The position numbers were made by a program, and so were the translations under genes. The notes below the pieces were generated by a model that was not told the origin of the DNA, did not search any database, and saw nothing but the letters and a program-made list of their open reading frames with translations. From contig SZWC01003907.1 of NCBI GenBank assembly GCA_023375785.1, positions 15,298-43,238 on the forward strand: a stretch of DNA of 27,941 bases, in the 5' to 3' direction. The DNA comes from Penium margaritaceum. Its lineage: Eukaryota; Streptophyta; Zygnematophyceae; Desmidiales; Peniaceae. Below, piece after piece: positions 1 through 10,928 of the stretch (its first letter is position 1; the number at the start of each line of letters is the position of its first letter).

Positions 1-66
1 GAGGAGGACAAGGAGGACGAGGAGGACGAGGAGGACGAGGAGGAGGAGGAGGAGGAGGAGGAGGAC
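1..66. repeat. GAG/GAC-rich low-complexity tract
   Basis: Units of GAGGAC give way to a pure GAG run. Read in frame 1 on the plus strand, it encodes an almost wholly Glu/Asp stretch that stays open to a TGA near position 189. It could be the acidic tail of a gene entering from the left, or only a purine microsatellite. The 40 or so codons after the acidic run match nothing I recognise. Confidence 0.8.
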
Positions 67-2667
67 CACAGTCTCAACACCAACAGAAGTAACAGCATGA
101 GAATCTGCATCATCGTCAGCATGAACCATGCACAGACACACTTTTCAGAGTTGCGGAGGTATTGCTTGTCTTCGTGTTTTCACTTTGAATGATTCATCCC
201 ATGTACAACACTGCTTCTTTTTTTTCCGACTAACGTGTGTGAAACACTGCCTTAGGACCACTGTGAAAGGTCCATCCCTCAAACTTGAGTTTCATCATCT
301 TTTGTCGCTATGTATCATGCTTCTCCTCTCAGCAGCAATATACTTCTGTTCATTCTTGAGATGGTGCCCAGAGTTTCTTGGCCTTGTGCCTGCCCATTGG
401 GCACATTGGGCCCTTCTTGTTCTCTGGTTCTTCGCCCATAAGTTATGTGCTGTTTTGTGTTCCTAGGCAGTGGATTGTTTCACCAGCTCCATCAAAGGTC
501 TGGGCGTCTGCTTGCTGTCAGGAACAATTAGTGGCGACACATCTTGCACTTACCTCCTTCACACATGTGAGACCACATGGAACAAGTCCCAATCAGCCTA
601 TCAAAGCCATGGATATTTTGGTGCCAGCCTGTAAGATGCAACATCAGTCTATCCCTTCTCTCATTATAATATGCAAGCAATGAACGGAGGGGAATGGAAA
701 TCACGCGATCAACCCACTTTTAGGATTTGTGCCATCCCCGCCCCGTCTGTGCACAGATGACTGTGACCACTCAATCATGTCCATACTCTTGTACATGCAT
801 AACACGGAACCAGCTGGAGCGAACTTGACACCATCGAGTGAATGAGGCTGCACCTGGCCTAGCTGTGCCAGACATCGTGGACTACTCATGGCCAGCTGCT
901 ATGCAGTTACAGTGACTTTTCGGAGGCCTCCTTGGACTTAAGCCTACAGAGCTTTCTTGGTGAACTCATGAGAGAATGAGAAAACCCACGTAGCAATATT
1001 CTCTGTGAGAGGGTCAGGGTCACAATGCAACAGATGATACTGGTAAAGGTGGAGGGACGACAAAGGAACACTCATACAAAAAGAGCTAGAAAACAGAATG
1101 AGTGAGTAGGGGAGGTATCCACTCGCCCCCTCTGAGACTAGCATACATTCATTTATACAAAACAACAGCGAGGATGTGAAGAAAAAAAACGACCAACCAG
1201 CTCCGAAACATCAGTTTGCAAAGCCTCGGCATTTGTACAAGCTGCTTGTTTGTCCAAGTAACATTACGAAAGAAGAAGCAGATGCATTTGGAAGAGTTTT
1301 ATAAACATAAGCCATTAGACATCAAATTCAATACAACTGAGAAAGTGACCTCGGAAGCTGGCCAACAAGAAACCTCCCATGGACACACAATAGCATGCAG
1401 GGTGATGTTGGAACTATTGATGTAGTTTTCTACAACCACAGAGTGCCTACAAGTGAGTGGTGGCAAGTCCAGATCATGAGATTGACACAACACCACCTCG
1501 TGTTGGCCTATAGACACCAGACTCCATAAGAACAAAAGGGGTACAAGCACAAAGTGCCAAGGGGCCACAACGAGAGAAGAGACAGGCCACGTAGGGAGAA
1601 AAAGAAATGGGCACACGCATCATTGACCCCAGTGCCACTCATCACATAACTTGTCCTCGCACTGACTTCATTTTCCTTGCTCAATTTGGTCCTTTTTGGT
1701 CTTTCGGCACAGGGTCTGGGAAGATCCTGCCTGTCCAGGGGGTTGGGGTTGTTCTCTTTCATGATTCCTCTGGGATCATCAAATAGAACAACCCCAGGCT
1801 ATAAAGCTGTATTAGGATGGGTCACGTTGTTGAACACTATGCTGATTTGATCACAATGTACACCTGTGAAACTCGTGCAAATCTGCTCCGTGCGTCGTCT
1901 CGTATTGGCAAGACTCTGGCACACCATCACAGCAACCCAGTAGTTACAGATGGATAGATGACCAGCAAACGGTGCCCCGGCACCAGCTGGGTCCGTTAGG
2001 GATGTGCACAAGGATGGACACGCCTGACTGGTCACAGCCAGCTGTACACACAGAGGAGAATGGCTCATGTCACAAAATTCCAAGATGATCCAACAATTTG
2101 CATGTACATACATTTGTGAAATTGACACGACTGTGCAATGAGATGTTCAATGGTGCACACGCAAATTCTAATCTTAGGCAATCTCAGGCAAAGGGTAAAA
2201 CCAGATACATCGAATGGCCACCCCAGAATTTCCGCGTGCAATGCTTTGATCAGGTCATCAGCCTGCTGCAGATCCATGTCAACCTAGATGACGTAGATCA
2301 CCTACCATTCCACCATGTTACACACAAGTTATGGTTAAGAATATTGTCCTTTGTGCATACATTGAACACACAAGAGTTTCCGCAGTTGCAAGGGCACTAT
2401 GGTTGTCACAACATAGGAAGATAGAAGGTACAGACTGACGTTACTCACAAGATTAGTGCTGCACCAACACTACCTAACCATCCCTAGCCCCTTGTGCAAC
2501 GTAATCTACCTTACATGCAACGTGAAAGCTACATGCAAGAAAGCCCTGCATGTTACTATGCCATGAAAGAACAGTGCGGCCTTGCAGGAGCACGTAGCTT
2601 GTTGGACTCCTTCCAGGAGGAATCCAGGCTCAGTCGCTGTTGTGTAGTTATCAACCACCACCGGGAA
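67..2667. other. No recognisable gene
   Basis: Only short open frames without family motifs, in all six frames. I see no RT, integrase, transposase, tRNA or rRNA signature and no long repeat shared with the rest of the window. It may be decayed transposon or ordinary intergenic DNA. Confidence 0.5.
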
Positions 2668-3570
2668 CTACTGACGGAAGCAGAGCACGAGTTGTGGTTT
2701 TGAGACCACGTATAATACAACTAGCACAGCCGTATACAGGACTCTTGCATGCGGACACTGTGACATCTGCACGAGAAGTTTGATGGCAAAGGTAAAACTG
2801 GACCAAGTAGTCACGGCCAAATACATGAGAGAGCCAATGATGCATAAGTAGAGGGCCATGTCCACTTTCTTCCCCAGCTGTGCTGGAGCATCCACCTTCA
2901 GGGTATTCTGCTTGTTTGGTGTGATTGGAGTGGAGGAATTGAGAGCCACACCAAGAAGGTCTACGGACCGCTGTCCCATAACCAAGGCGGAGTGCGCCTG
3001 TTGAAGCAGGAGTATCCCCCATCGGTGGTCAGGCACGACCTCCATCCCGATGAATCTGGCTGCACAAATGAGGTACTTCATCCTGTCGACCGCTTGTAGG
3101 ACTACCTTACCCTGCTTCACGACCTCCATCAAGGGAGAAGTCATCAGGAGGTCTTCATCACAAACTGCATCAGTGGAAGAGAGATAGACCGGTGCCTCCA
3201 CATAGTCTGCGTGTCTCATTGTGCCCATTGTCTCCTGGTTCCAATACCGTGGTGTCCGCTTGAGGTTCTACAAGGCCTTGCTGAAGCGTGAGACCTTGTC
3301 ACCGACCTTGAAGTTGGGTGGGTGCACCATGTTGGTGTCCTAATTGAGAGTGCCATGTAGGAACACATGGTTCACATCCATTTGGTGTAACTCCCAGTTG
3401 TGTTGGGCCACAATGCCAAGGAGATAATATGTCATGGTAATATGATTAATAGGTACAAAGGTGTTGGTGAAGTCAACACACTCACTCGGCCATCAAGCCG
3501 GACATGTAGCGGTACTCTGAGCCATCTAGCTTCATTCCAATGAGCCACCACTCATGTGATGCAATGAATA
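2668..3570 (-). pseudogene. Ty1/copia reverse transcriptase remnant (copy 2)
   Basis: Reading down from 3570 on the minus strand, copia RT blocks appear in order. They are a K-L-D-G-x-x-x-R-Y start (near 3540), D-F-x-x-T-F-V-P, N-W-E-L-H-Q-M-D-V with F-L-H-G-T-L (near 3360-3400), a P-P-x-F...K-A-L...L-K-R-x-P-R-Y-W stretch (near 3245-3330), then the thumb and connection block with G-M-E-V and G-S-L-M-Y-L-A-V-T-T. The catalytic YVDD has decayed to a V-C-D-E-D-like string. At least two in-frame TAGs occur (after T-L-N and K-A-L). It stops at the start of the connection region, so RNase H is absent downstream. It is a dead fragment distinct from the copia remnant that begins at 3573. Confidence 0.8.
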
Positions 3571-3572
3571 GG

Positions 3573-3905
3573 CTAGCATAGCTGCTGTATGTGAGGACAC
3601 AAACAAATACTCTCACAGGAACCAGTGACATACTTGGCCTTAGTCGAGCTATGGCAATGCAACCCATCTTCTCTCTCTTCTACGAGATGAATAGTTGTAC
3701 TACCAATCAGGAAGATATGCCTCCAGTTATTGTGTGTGTCGTGGTCCTGGGCCCAGGTGACCATGACGGAGGGATGCATGCAAAAGCCCACATGTGGAGT
3801 GGACATGACGGAACAAATGACATGCAGTGCAGCTTTGAGAAAAATGCAGGCAGTGACCAAAGTATGATAGTAAGATGAATGACAATACAACATCGGCATG
3901 AGTGG
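3573..3905 (-). pseudogene. Ty1/copia RNase H remnant, 3' end of split copy C0
   Basis: On the minus strand from about 3900 the reading runs from the RT-RNase H connection (A-L-H-V-I...S-T-P-H-V-G-F-C) into RNase H. There, D-H-D-T lies where the first Asp block is expected, then H-I-F-L-I-G-S-T-T-I-H, then S-S-T-K-A-K-Y-V, which replaces the usual S-S-T-x-A-E-Y with the catalytic Glu changed to Lys. It ends in a Q-Q-L block. It follows in order from the RT remnant at 3990-4575, so the two are probably one gene. It abuts the unrelated RT fragment starting at 3570. Confidence 0.7.
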
Positions 3906-3989
3906 TGGTGCCAAGGACCATCAGGGACCTAGCTGCACGTCGTGAAATCAACGGGCTCCTCGAATCAGGCAAGGTTAGGAGTCGTCAAC

Positions 3990-4575
3990 AACCTCTACCC
4001 AGCAGATATCATAGGCATGGAAGCATGGAGAACAGAAGCTAATGGTTCTGTTAACCGCTCCTCTATGGTACAAATATTCCCCACCCGATGCAGGTGGAAC
4101 ACGCGTTACTGATGGTCAAGCTCAATCTCCATTCTCAGGAAGACATGGGCAAGACCAAGATCCTACATGTTGTATGGAGACTGGAATATTTCCTTCACAG
4201 TTTGGAAAGCCTGAGGATCTAGAGAGGCGATCAATAGACTTTCCATGGAAACCAAGATGGTGAAGAAAGGTGACGAAATTCGCTCATAAAGAGAGCTAGG
4301 TCGACTGGGCTACAACAATATCCATCTTGGTCAAGGGTGGTGGAGACTCAAGGTCTCAGTAGTGCTGAGAAATTTGTGGCATGTGTGAAGCCTTATGGAG
4401 GTTCCAGAATTGCCCTTTCCTTTTTCAAAGCCTGGTGGCTACACTAGGTAGATCGCCTCATTGGGTCAAAAGCATGTTGTTCACGTCCATCTGATGGAAC
4501 TTCCAATCATGCTGAGCCACCTCGCTCAAGAGCACTTTTGGCTGTGGTGCACCTCCTCAAGAAGGAAAACAATTT
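3990..4575 (-). pseudogene. Ty1/copia RT palm/thumb remnant of split copy C0
   Basis: Minus strand, with frameshifts. L-L-S-E-V-A-Q-H-D-W-K-F-H-Q-M-D-V-N is at about 4535-4475, then G-D-L-P and P-P-G-F-E-K-G-K-G near 4440-4400. Next come L-L-I-A-S...Q-A-F-Q-T-V-K-E-I-F-Q-S and D-L-G-L-A-H-V-F-L-R-M-E-I at about 4240-4120. The YVDD position reads V-S-M-E, so the catalytic centre is destroyed. The N-terminal RT blocks missing here are found at 9464-9573, on the far side of the 4596-9463 element. C0 is therefore one RT gene cut in two by that insertion. Domain order is clear but frames are broken. Confidence 0.7.
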
Positions 4576-4595
4576 TCCTCTTTTCAGGAATTTTC

Positions 4596-6085
4596 TAGAA
4601 ACATGAAACAGCCTTTGATGACAAGGAGAACGAGGGCAACAACCCGAGCAGCACCAGACTGGAAGAAGTGCCTCAGAATGAAAGCCAAGCTGAAGCTGAA
4701 CTCATGAATGAGAGATTGAGCTGAAGCAGAAGTGACTTGATTTGAACAAGTTGATTAGATGAGCTCATAGATGATGACAGTGGCAGAAATGATTGATGAG
4801 AGAAGCAATAGCGAGAAAGGATGATTGATAGTGATGAAGGGTAAAGACTGAGGAACAACAAGGGTTGCTTACAAGCATGCAAAGTACATAGAAAGATAAT
4901 AGAGCTAAGAGCTAGTGCTAATGCAAATGCTTCAGCCTATGAAGGGCAGTGCAGGAGGAATCGTTGAAGCGTGATGGAAACTGGGGTAGACCCTCAGGGA
5001 GGTGTCAGGCTCACCAAGAGCCGCATAGGCAGGACCAACTGTTCGTGAGAGGGAGTTGCAGGGTTGCACAAACAAAAATTACGGATGTAAATGTTTTTCT
5101 GCATAGAATGATGATTTCTAGATTGACTCTTGATTAAGAAAGTAAATGGTGACAGCTCTCTAACAAGCCCTTGCACAACTAATTTGGCTGAGGGAGCACT
5201 GAGATACACTCTGTCAAAGTTGACCTTCTAGCACTCTCTCCTAGCCTAGCGGGATGAGCGGCAGTCACCTTGTCATACATGAGAATTATGTCTCACACGA
5301 CATGCACTGCCAGCAATCATTATCTTCTCCTTCCTTGAAGTCTCCTGGAGGTCCTCCAGCCGGCTTTTCTCCTTGAAGGCCGCTCTCAGCTGTCCTGGTC
5401 AATAATTCTGCCTCTCTTTGAGCTGAAAGTTCTCAGGTCATCACTTGAACCCGACCTATGATCTCCAAACTTTGGAAACACATATCTCACTCAAACGGAC
5501 TCCAAATTGAGCCGTTTGCGTTGCAACCTGTGAAACATCCTCTATGCAGCTATCGATTTCTATCGAGCAACCTATTTTTGTCACTTTCTGGCACCCTCAT
5601 ATCCATCAAAGTGGCCATGATGCTACTGCAGCTACATATGAAGCCATTGTCTGGCTCCATACATTTAGGGAAGGTGGAGTGAGCTTGAACACATTTTCAG
5701 CAAGAGGGGTGAGCACCTCAGCAAAAGGCACTTCGAGGGTTTCGTGATGTGTCATATTTAGTGGACTGCTGGAGAGATTGGTTCCCAGTGGTCGTGCAGC
5801 TCAGGTTGCATTGGTGGAAGCACTAGCCACTGTCATGTAGCAACCGGGCCAAAAGGTCAAGAGGTGGTTGGTAGGCTGGTCAGTGTATCAGAGATTGGTG
5901 GGAAGGCCACTCTACGGTTGACCATGCGGTGTCATCTGGTCTGAATCATCTCTTTCTTGCGAGAGGTGAGACTGCACAGAAGAGGGGTAGTTTGGAATGT
6001 CTGCTGCAGGAGTCTGGAATGCTGGCGGGATACATTCCAAAAGACACCTCGTGGGAAATGCATAATTTTCCAACGCCCTTCCTCA
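4596..6085 (-). repeat. LTR-like direct repeat, left copy (with about 650-bp insert)
   Basis: This aligns by eye with 8619-9463 in the same orientation. About 4596-4960 matches 8619-9020 and about 5620-6085 matches 9045-9463; the extra 650 bp between is found only here. Read on the minus strand, both copies begin with a TGAG-GAA/TGAG-AAA type end and finish near ATGTTTCT, compatible with LTR termini (the right copy ends in CA). Divergence is high. It lies exactly in the gap of the C0 RT gene, which supports an inserted element. I see no clear target duplication, PBS or PPT. Confidence 0.5.
4961..5619. other. Insert within left LTR-like copy
   Basis: Absent from the right copy, where about 25-60 bp replace it. 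It encodes nothing recognisable. A small palindrome (CTGGAGG-TC-CTCCAG) lies near 5344-5360. It could be an insertion here or a deletion in the right copy. Confidence 0.4.
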
Positions 6086-6972
6086 GTTATTTTGGCTGAA
6101 GTTGAAGTCCTACCAAGGCTGCGGCACACTGATTATGATAGATAGGAATTTTGGAGCAAGATTTCTCACGTACAAAGCTCGATCTTGGGTCACTGTCTCA
6201 AATCTGACAGAGAAATGGGAAGAAATTTGACTTCTGTAATGAAGTTTGTGGACAACTGAAACTATGGATTGACAAGGCGCTTGATGGCTCATTGGAGATC
6301 CTGAGATTCAGAGATTATGCTCTCAAAATTCCAGCATCAATGGAGCACTATGGAGTTTGGAAGAGTAACAGTGCTCACAGGAGAATGTGGAGCACATGGC
6401 TAACATGGAATAAAATGACTCACAAGAGAGGTGCCTCATATATCTGGCACCACTAGAGTACATCGAGGCATAAGAAAACCTTCCACAGTATACCAAAGTG
6501 CAGGTGAATAAACTGGGGTTGTTGACATTTTTTCTTCACCGTTGTCATGCCCCTGGACTTGCTGGAATACCCCCATGTGCTGGTCGGTTAAGCAGTTACC
6601 CTCCAACTCTCAAGTCTGCAACTCAAACGCCCTTTTTCGATTATCGCGTTGCTGGACCTGCAATGTCTGTGCTGAAAAAAAGTCAAGCACACGTGGAAAG
6701 TCAGAAAAGTCACACCTGAGAATTGCCTGGTTGACTTACTGGTTTACTTCACAGTTTCAGCACAGATTCACGTGGCTGGCTTGTCGGCGCTCGCACATAT
6801 ACATTCCTTGTGTCCCATGTGTCAAAATAGCCTCCACCTGCGGTTCAAGGCTTTGGCGTCAACCTAACAGCCAGGTTTGACTTTCCATGTGCGATGGGTA
6901 AAGGTGGTATGGAATTGTTGTGCCGCACGTTGTCCTCCCAAGCGTGTGACATTACCAAAAAAACTCTCACGT

Positions 6973-7006
6973 GTTGACTTGCCAGCTTGACCGACGGCAA
7001 GTCAAC
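6973..7006. repeat. 11-bp inverted repeat
   Basis: GTTGACTTGCC (6973-6983) and its exact reverse complement (6996-7006) are separated by 12 nt. It lies just upstream of the microsatellite. Confidence 0.8.
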
Positions 7007-7012
7007 CCCCTT

Positions 7013-7112
<100 letters not shown>

Positions 7113-7205
7113 TCGCCTTCTGCCACGCGGTCAAGGCTGTCAGAATATTTTGCCACCTTCACTTGCCAAAAAGTTCCAAAAAGTGGAACTCGTGGGCCAG
7201 GGGTC

Positions 7206-7244
7206 AACCCTGGTCCCATCCGCAGAGCGGATGGGGCCAGGGTT
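7206..7244. repeat. Near-perfect 18-bp stem, 3-nt loop hairpin
   Basis: The left arm 7206-7223 pairs with the right arm 7227-7244 around an AGA loop; the only non-Watson-Crick position is a T-G. The arms are GC-rich (core CCCATCCGC / GCGGATGGG). No run of T follows, so it does not look like a bacterial-type terminator. It may be a foldback transposon remnant or a short structured RNA. Confidence 0.85.
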
Positions 7245-8618
7245 CAAGCAATGGACCAAGCTGAGTGTATTGAAGATCACATGCAGAAAGAAAGCCCGAT
7301 CAAAATTTCCAAGGAGACCTGAGAAGAGTTGAGGCTGCATGGTGGAGCCAGAGGCTGCCATAGAGCAGGCAGCGCAAGAGATCAATGGTCAAGGAGAACA
7401 AGGAAGCTGCAGAATTTGACACGTGCAGAGATGCTTGAGGGATATGTGCATGGTAGGAGGTGCATCATCAAGGGTGGTGGTGAGAAACCACTAGGTGTTT
7501 TTACACCCTTGATGCTGCGCATTTTTGCCGGCAAGTGGTGGGAAGGCCAGAATGGAGAAACCTCCGGTCAGAATTTGAATGAGGAAGGAGAAACTTCCCA
7601 TGACTTCATGGCACAGATGAGCTGGAGTACTATGAGAAGACAAAGAGGTGATGTTTTCAGCACGATGTTTTTCATTGCACTACTAATATCTCCGTGACAT
7701 CACTGTGGTCCTTCACATGCAGGCTGAGAGGCTGAGTGAGAGGTGAGGAGACAAGCTCGTGAGTATGGTGGGTGTAGTGGGCTAGCCGCAAGTTCAAGAG
7801 AGATTAGGTGACAAAATGCAACTTCCATCAACACCAATTCTGTTGTTGAGCAATTTGATATGCAAGATACCTGCTGCTCTTGGGTTGTGGCTTCTAGGTA
7901 GGGTGTTGAAGATGGTGCTTGATGGAAGAGAATCCTGCTGCTATTACCTGCTGCTGGTAGATGCAGAGCATTGCCGACATTTTACTGATGACAGTGGTAT
8001 CTTATGGATTGGAGGAGGAGAGACGATGCTGATGGTGAGGGCTGTGACGCGATACAGTTCCTGTATTGTGCTTCCCAGCTGCTGTTGTTGTTACTGCACT
8101 TATGGGACATGTTGCAAGGAGGGATGATGATATCAGAGAATGCTAAACAGGGGCTACTGCTGGTGATTATGGATGGATGAATGTGCACGCAGATTCCAGT
8201 GGTGTGCTTCAAGCTGGAGCGGTAACTTGGAATGATTTTCCAGTTGAGCAAGCATGACAGGACGGGATAGTTGGAGAGTTAAGGATGATGCACTTTCTGA
8301 GGAAATGATGAAGAGCTTGCTTGCCGAATTGATACACTGGGAAGCTAGCGGTAGTCGCGTCTGACAATAAAGCGTTGAGGATGATCTTGGGAAGTAAAAT
8401 TCGTCAGCATGAAAAAACTGGAAGAAATGTGACATGATTATAAATGAGATGATTGTGTTTGATTCTTCTATGCAAAAGCTGTTGGGTGGCTGATTGTGAG
8501 GAGCTGGCAGATGTGTGCTTGACCCAATGTTTCAGACATCAGCGGTGGTAGTAGGGCCACAAGGAGCAGCTCCGAGTCCCTTCTGCTCTTATGCCATGCC
8601 AAAGTTTTGAGGATGCCG

Positions 8619-9463
8619 TGAGAAACATGAAGTAGCAGTGATGACAAGGAGCAGTGAGGGAAACAGCCCAAACCACATCAGACTGAATGAAGTGGCTTAG
8701 GCTGAAAGTGGAAGCCGAAGTTGAACTGATGGATGAGAGATCAAGCTGAGGCGGAGTTGAAAGCAAAGAGATATGAACGAGCTGATTGATGAGCTGTCTG
8801 ACATGCTGATGGCTGACCTGATACAGGAGCTGGTAAACATCGAAAGTGGCAGCGATGATTAAAGAGAGAAGCGAAAGCAGTGAAGTATGATTGATACCGA
8901 TGAGGGAAAAATGTTGAGGAAACACAAGGGTTACATAGAAGCATGAAAACATATAGAAAAATACTAGAGATTACAGCTATCAGTACTGCTAATCCTGGAT
9001 CCTATTGAGGGTGGTGTGACAGGAGTCACCTAAGCCACCGTGCTCCTACAGCAGCTGGAGATGGAGCCGCTTTCCAGCTCCACGTAGTTGGGGAAGGTGG
9101 AGCAAGCTTGGATGTGGTTGCAGAATCAGGGGAGAGCACGCTGAAGAATGGCGCGTAGAGGGTTCTTTGATGTGTCCCAGTCGGTGGAATGCTGGGAAGA
9201 TCAGTCCCCAATGGTTGTGCGGGTCCAACTGCAGTGGGGTGTACACTAGCTGTTGTCATGTAGTGACCACCGGGCCACAAAACAAGCAGGTGGTCAGTAG
9301 GCTGTTCCGTTTATTGGCAGTTGAAGGGATTTCCATTCCACGATTGACGGTGCAATGTCATCCAGCTGGATACACCCCGTTTCAGAGGGGTAGGAGATAG
9401 GAGTGGTAATTCTGGCGGGGTACATTCCTAAAGCCACATTGTGAAAAGCAATCACTTTTCTCA
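8619..9463 (-). repeat. LTR-like direct repeat, right copy
   Basis: About 845 bp, partner of 4596-6085. Read on the minus strand it starts TGAGAAAAG and ends ATGTTTCTCA, the TG...CA form expected of an LTR. Its high-coordinate end abuts the N-terminal RT blocks of C0. A sequence resembling a conventional initiator-Met PBS lies at 8583-8596, but 22 nt from the LTR end and with mismatches, so I do not claim it. Confidence 0.5.
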
Positions 9464-9573
9464 CTGAAGTACCATCAAAGTCCATGCCAGGCACTTGGAA
9501 AATCCCTTAGCCATGAGAAAATATTTGCAGCGCTCAATGGTGCCACCCGGCTTCCGCTTGCACTGATACACCG
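9464..9573 (-). pseudogene. Ty1/copia RT N-terminal remnant of split copy C0
   Basis: The minus strand reads V-Y-x-C-K-R-K-P-G-G-T-I-E-R-C-K...A-K-G-F-S (9571 to about 9500), then, after a frame change, P-G-M-D-F-D-G-T (about 9490-9470). This is the start of copia RT, normally W-V-x-K-x-K...D-G-x-I-x-R-x-K...A-K-G-F. The blocks that should follow are found at 4575-3990, beyond the 4596-9463 element. The frame also resumes on the other side of the solo LTR at 10555-10570, where G-W-V is encoded. Two later insertions have thus separated this gene into three parts. Confidence 0.75.
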
Positions 9574-10171
9574 TGTCAGGATGAGATCCGCGTGGTGCGG
9601 TCCCGACATTTTTCTGATCGTCTCTAGTGGTTCACGTCTACTGTTTTGGGCGAATCTGAGACTGAGCGTGAGCTTTCTCGTCGCCTCACTCTACATGAGC
9701 AGGAATTTGGAGACAGTCAGTTTGCGAAGGGAATAACGTCGTTTTGCGTTAGGTTTTGAACATGGACATGATCACAACATTTATAGGGCTAGTCACGAGC
9801 TTTCCAACGCACTGAACCGTGCACAATTCGGCCAAGCGTAGCTCAAGTTATGCTTGTCGAAGTGCAGGTCTCACCCACCACAGAAGCCTGACGCCGCCAG
9901 TCGCCGTGGCGCCTTCGTTCACGTGCAAAGCGCCTTTCCCAAGGCGCATATCCCATTGTACATGGTGTGGGGGTCCCGTGCACTGTTTCCACGCACCCTA
10001 CCCACTTTTGGGTCGTGTTTGGTGATGGGGTGTGACGAGGTTCGAAACCTGTCCGCGGACCTGAAGTCAGATTTTTGACTAAGTCCCCGAGGAACAAAAC
10101 GTACAACTGAGTTTCGGACGCTGAGCCAAACTTTTGGCCAAGTCCCTCAGTAACAACCTGCACTACTGGAT

Positions 10172-10211
10172 CCGGTGGATGATCCGCCGGATCAGGTGAA
10201 TCATCCACCGG
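10172..10211. repeat. 12-bp inverted repeat in solo LTR
   Basis: CCGGTGGATGAT (10172-10183) and its exact reverse complement (10200-10211) enclose a smaller palindrome, TGATCCGCCGGATCA. They lie in the CCGG-rich part of the LTR. Confidence 0.85.
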
Positions 10212-10267
10212 ACGCCTCGGCAGGCCTATCGGAGCATTTTCTCCAGATGGTATTTTTGTTACTCGGT

Positions 10268-10286
10268 CCGGTCGATTATCGACCGG
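10268..10286. repeat. 19-bp perfect palindrome in solo LTR
   Basis: CCGGTCGAT-T-ATCGACCGG. The same site in the LTR near 12278 has one arm changed, and in the LTR near 17934 both arms have C-to-T or G-to-A type changes. Confidence 0.85.
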
Positions 10287-10665
10287 ATTTTGAGTCGCAG
10301 CTGGCTCCCAGAGCCGCTGCGCATACCCCAACTTTGGAAGGCCATATCTCCCTTGATACTTGTCTGATTCCGGCAAAACAACTTCCACCGGATTTAGCGA
10401 CTTGTCAACTTTAAGGGGCAATCCTCCATTTCAGGATCTGAGCAATCTTCGAGTCGCCAGATCCGCCGGAGCGGAGTTTCCATTTTCTGGCGGCTCGTCA
10501 GTGCCTCCCGGCGCCGCACTTGGGCATGCGGAGGGGCAATTTTTCAACACACCCAACCGTCACAATGGTGTTGTGCCCCGATGAGAGCTGCAAATTGCTG
10601 TAAGGGTGAAATAGCTTATGTACCCATGAAACGCAATGTGTGAATCTCATATGCCCGTCACTTGG

Positions 10666-10755
10666 AAGAAAAGAAACCATCCGCCTGGCATTCTGAACAA
10701 AAGCAACCATCCGCCAATGCAGTTCGTGAAAAGCAACCATCCGCCCTCAGTAGTT
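10666..10755. repeat. Three 30-bp tandem units
   Basis: The core AACCATCCGCC occurs at 10675, 10705 and 10735, exactly 30 bp apart, with the preceding AAAAG also kept. Read on the plus strand, each unit gives ten residues containing N-H-P-P. The enclosing open frame (10636-10890) has no known domain, so coding status is unproven. Confidence 0.85.
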
Positions 10756-10928
10756 TCAGTCATCAAGGATTACCGGTACCTGTGTTATGTGTCTTGCATC
10801 GTGGGCACGTCCTTGCTTTTATTTCAAGTGAACACACATTTTGCATTTGATTTCTGGAGTCTGTACGATTGTGTGCTGCATGTGTGTTAACGCAAATTCC
10901 ATGAAATAGACATTGTTTTCCTGAAGAG

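Larger units (their letters stand above)
9574..10549 (-). mobile_element. Solo LTR of the element-1 family
   Basis: About 976 bp, homologous along its length to the LTRs at 11582-12558 and 17255-18220. Read on the minus strand it starts TGTTGAAAAATTGCCCC and ends near CTGACA. Flanks are CACCG (9569-9573) and CACCC (10550-10554), a target duplication with one change. No PBS, PPT or internal region adjoins it, so it is a solo LTR left by LTR-LTR recombination. It sits inside the RT coding sequence of C0. The exact low-coordinate end is uncertain by about 10 bp, because the element-1 LTRs may extend slightly further. Open frames across it (such as 9843-10421) show no protein motif. Confidence 0.8.

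Noticed and set aside
8583..8596. Conventional initiator-Met PBS-like sequence (minus strand TGGCATAAGAGCAG) near the right LTR-like repeat.
   Set aside because: Two mismatches and 22 nt from the proposed LTR end; too weak to call.
9843..10421. 192-codon minus frame, and the 187-codon frame at 11689-12252.
   Set aside because: Both lie wholly within LTRs of one family and share no conserved protein reading between copies.
10666..10755. CRISPR-like array.
   Set aside because: Only three contiguous units with no unique spacers, in eukaryotic transposon-rich DNA.
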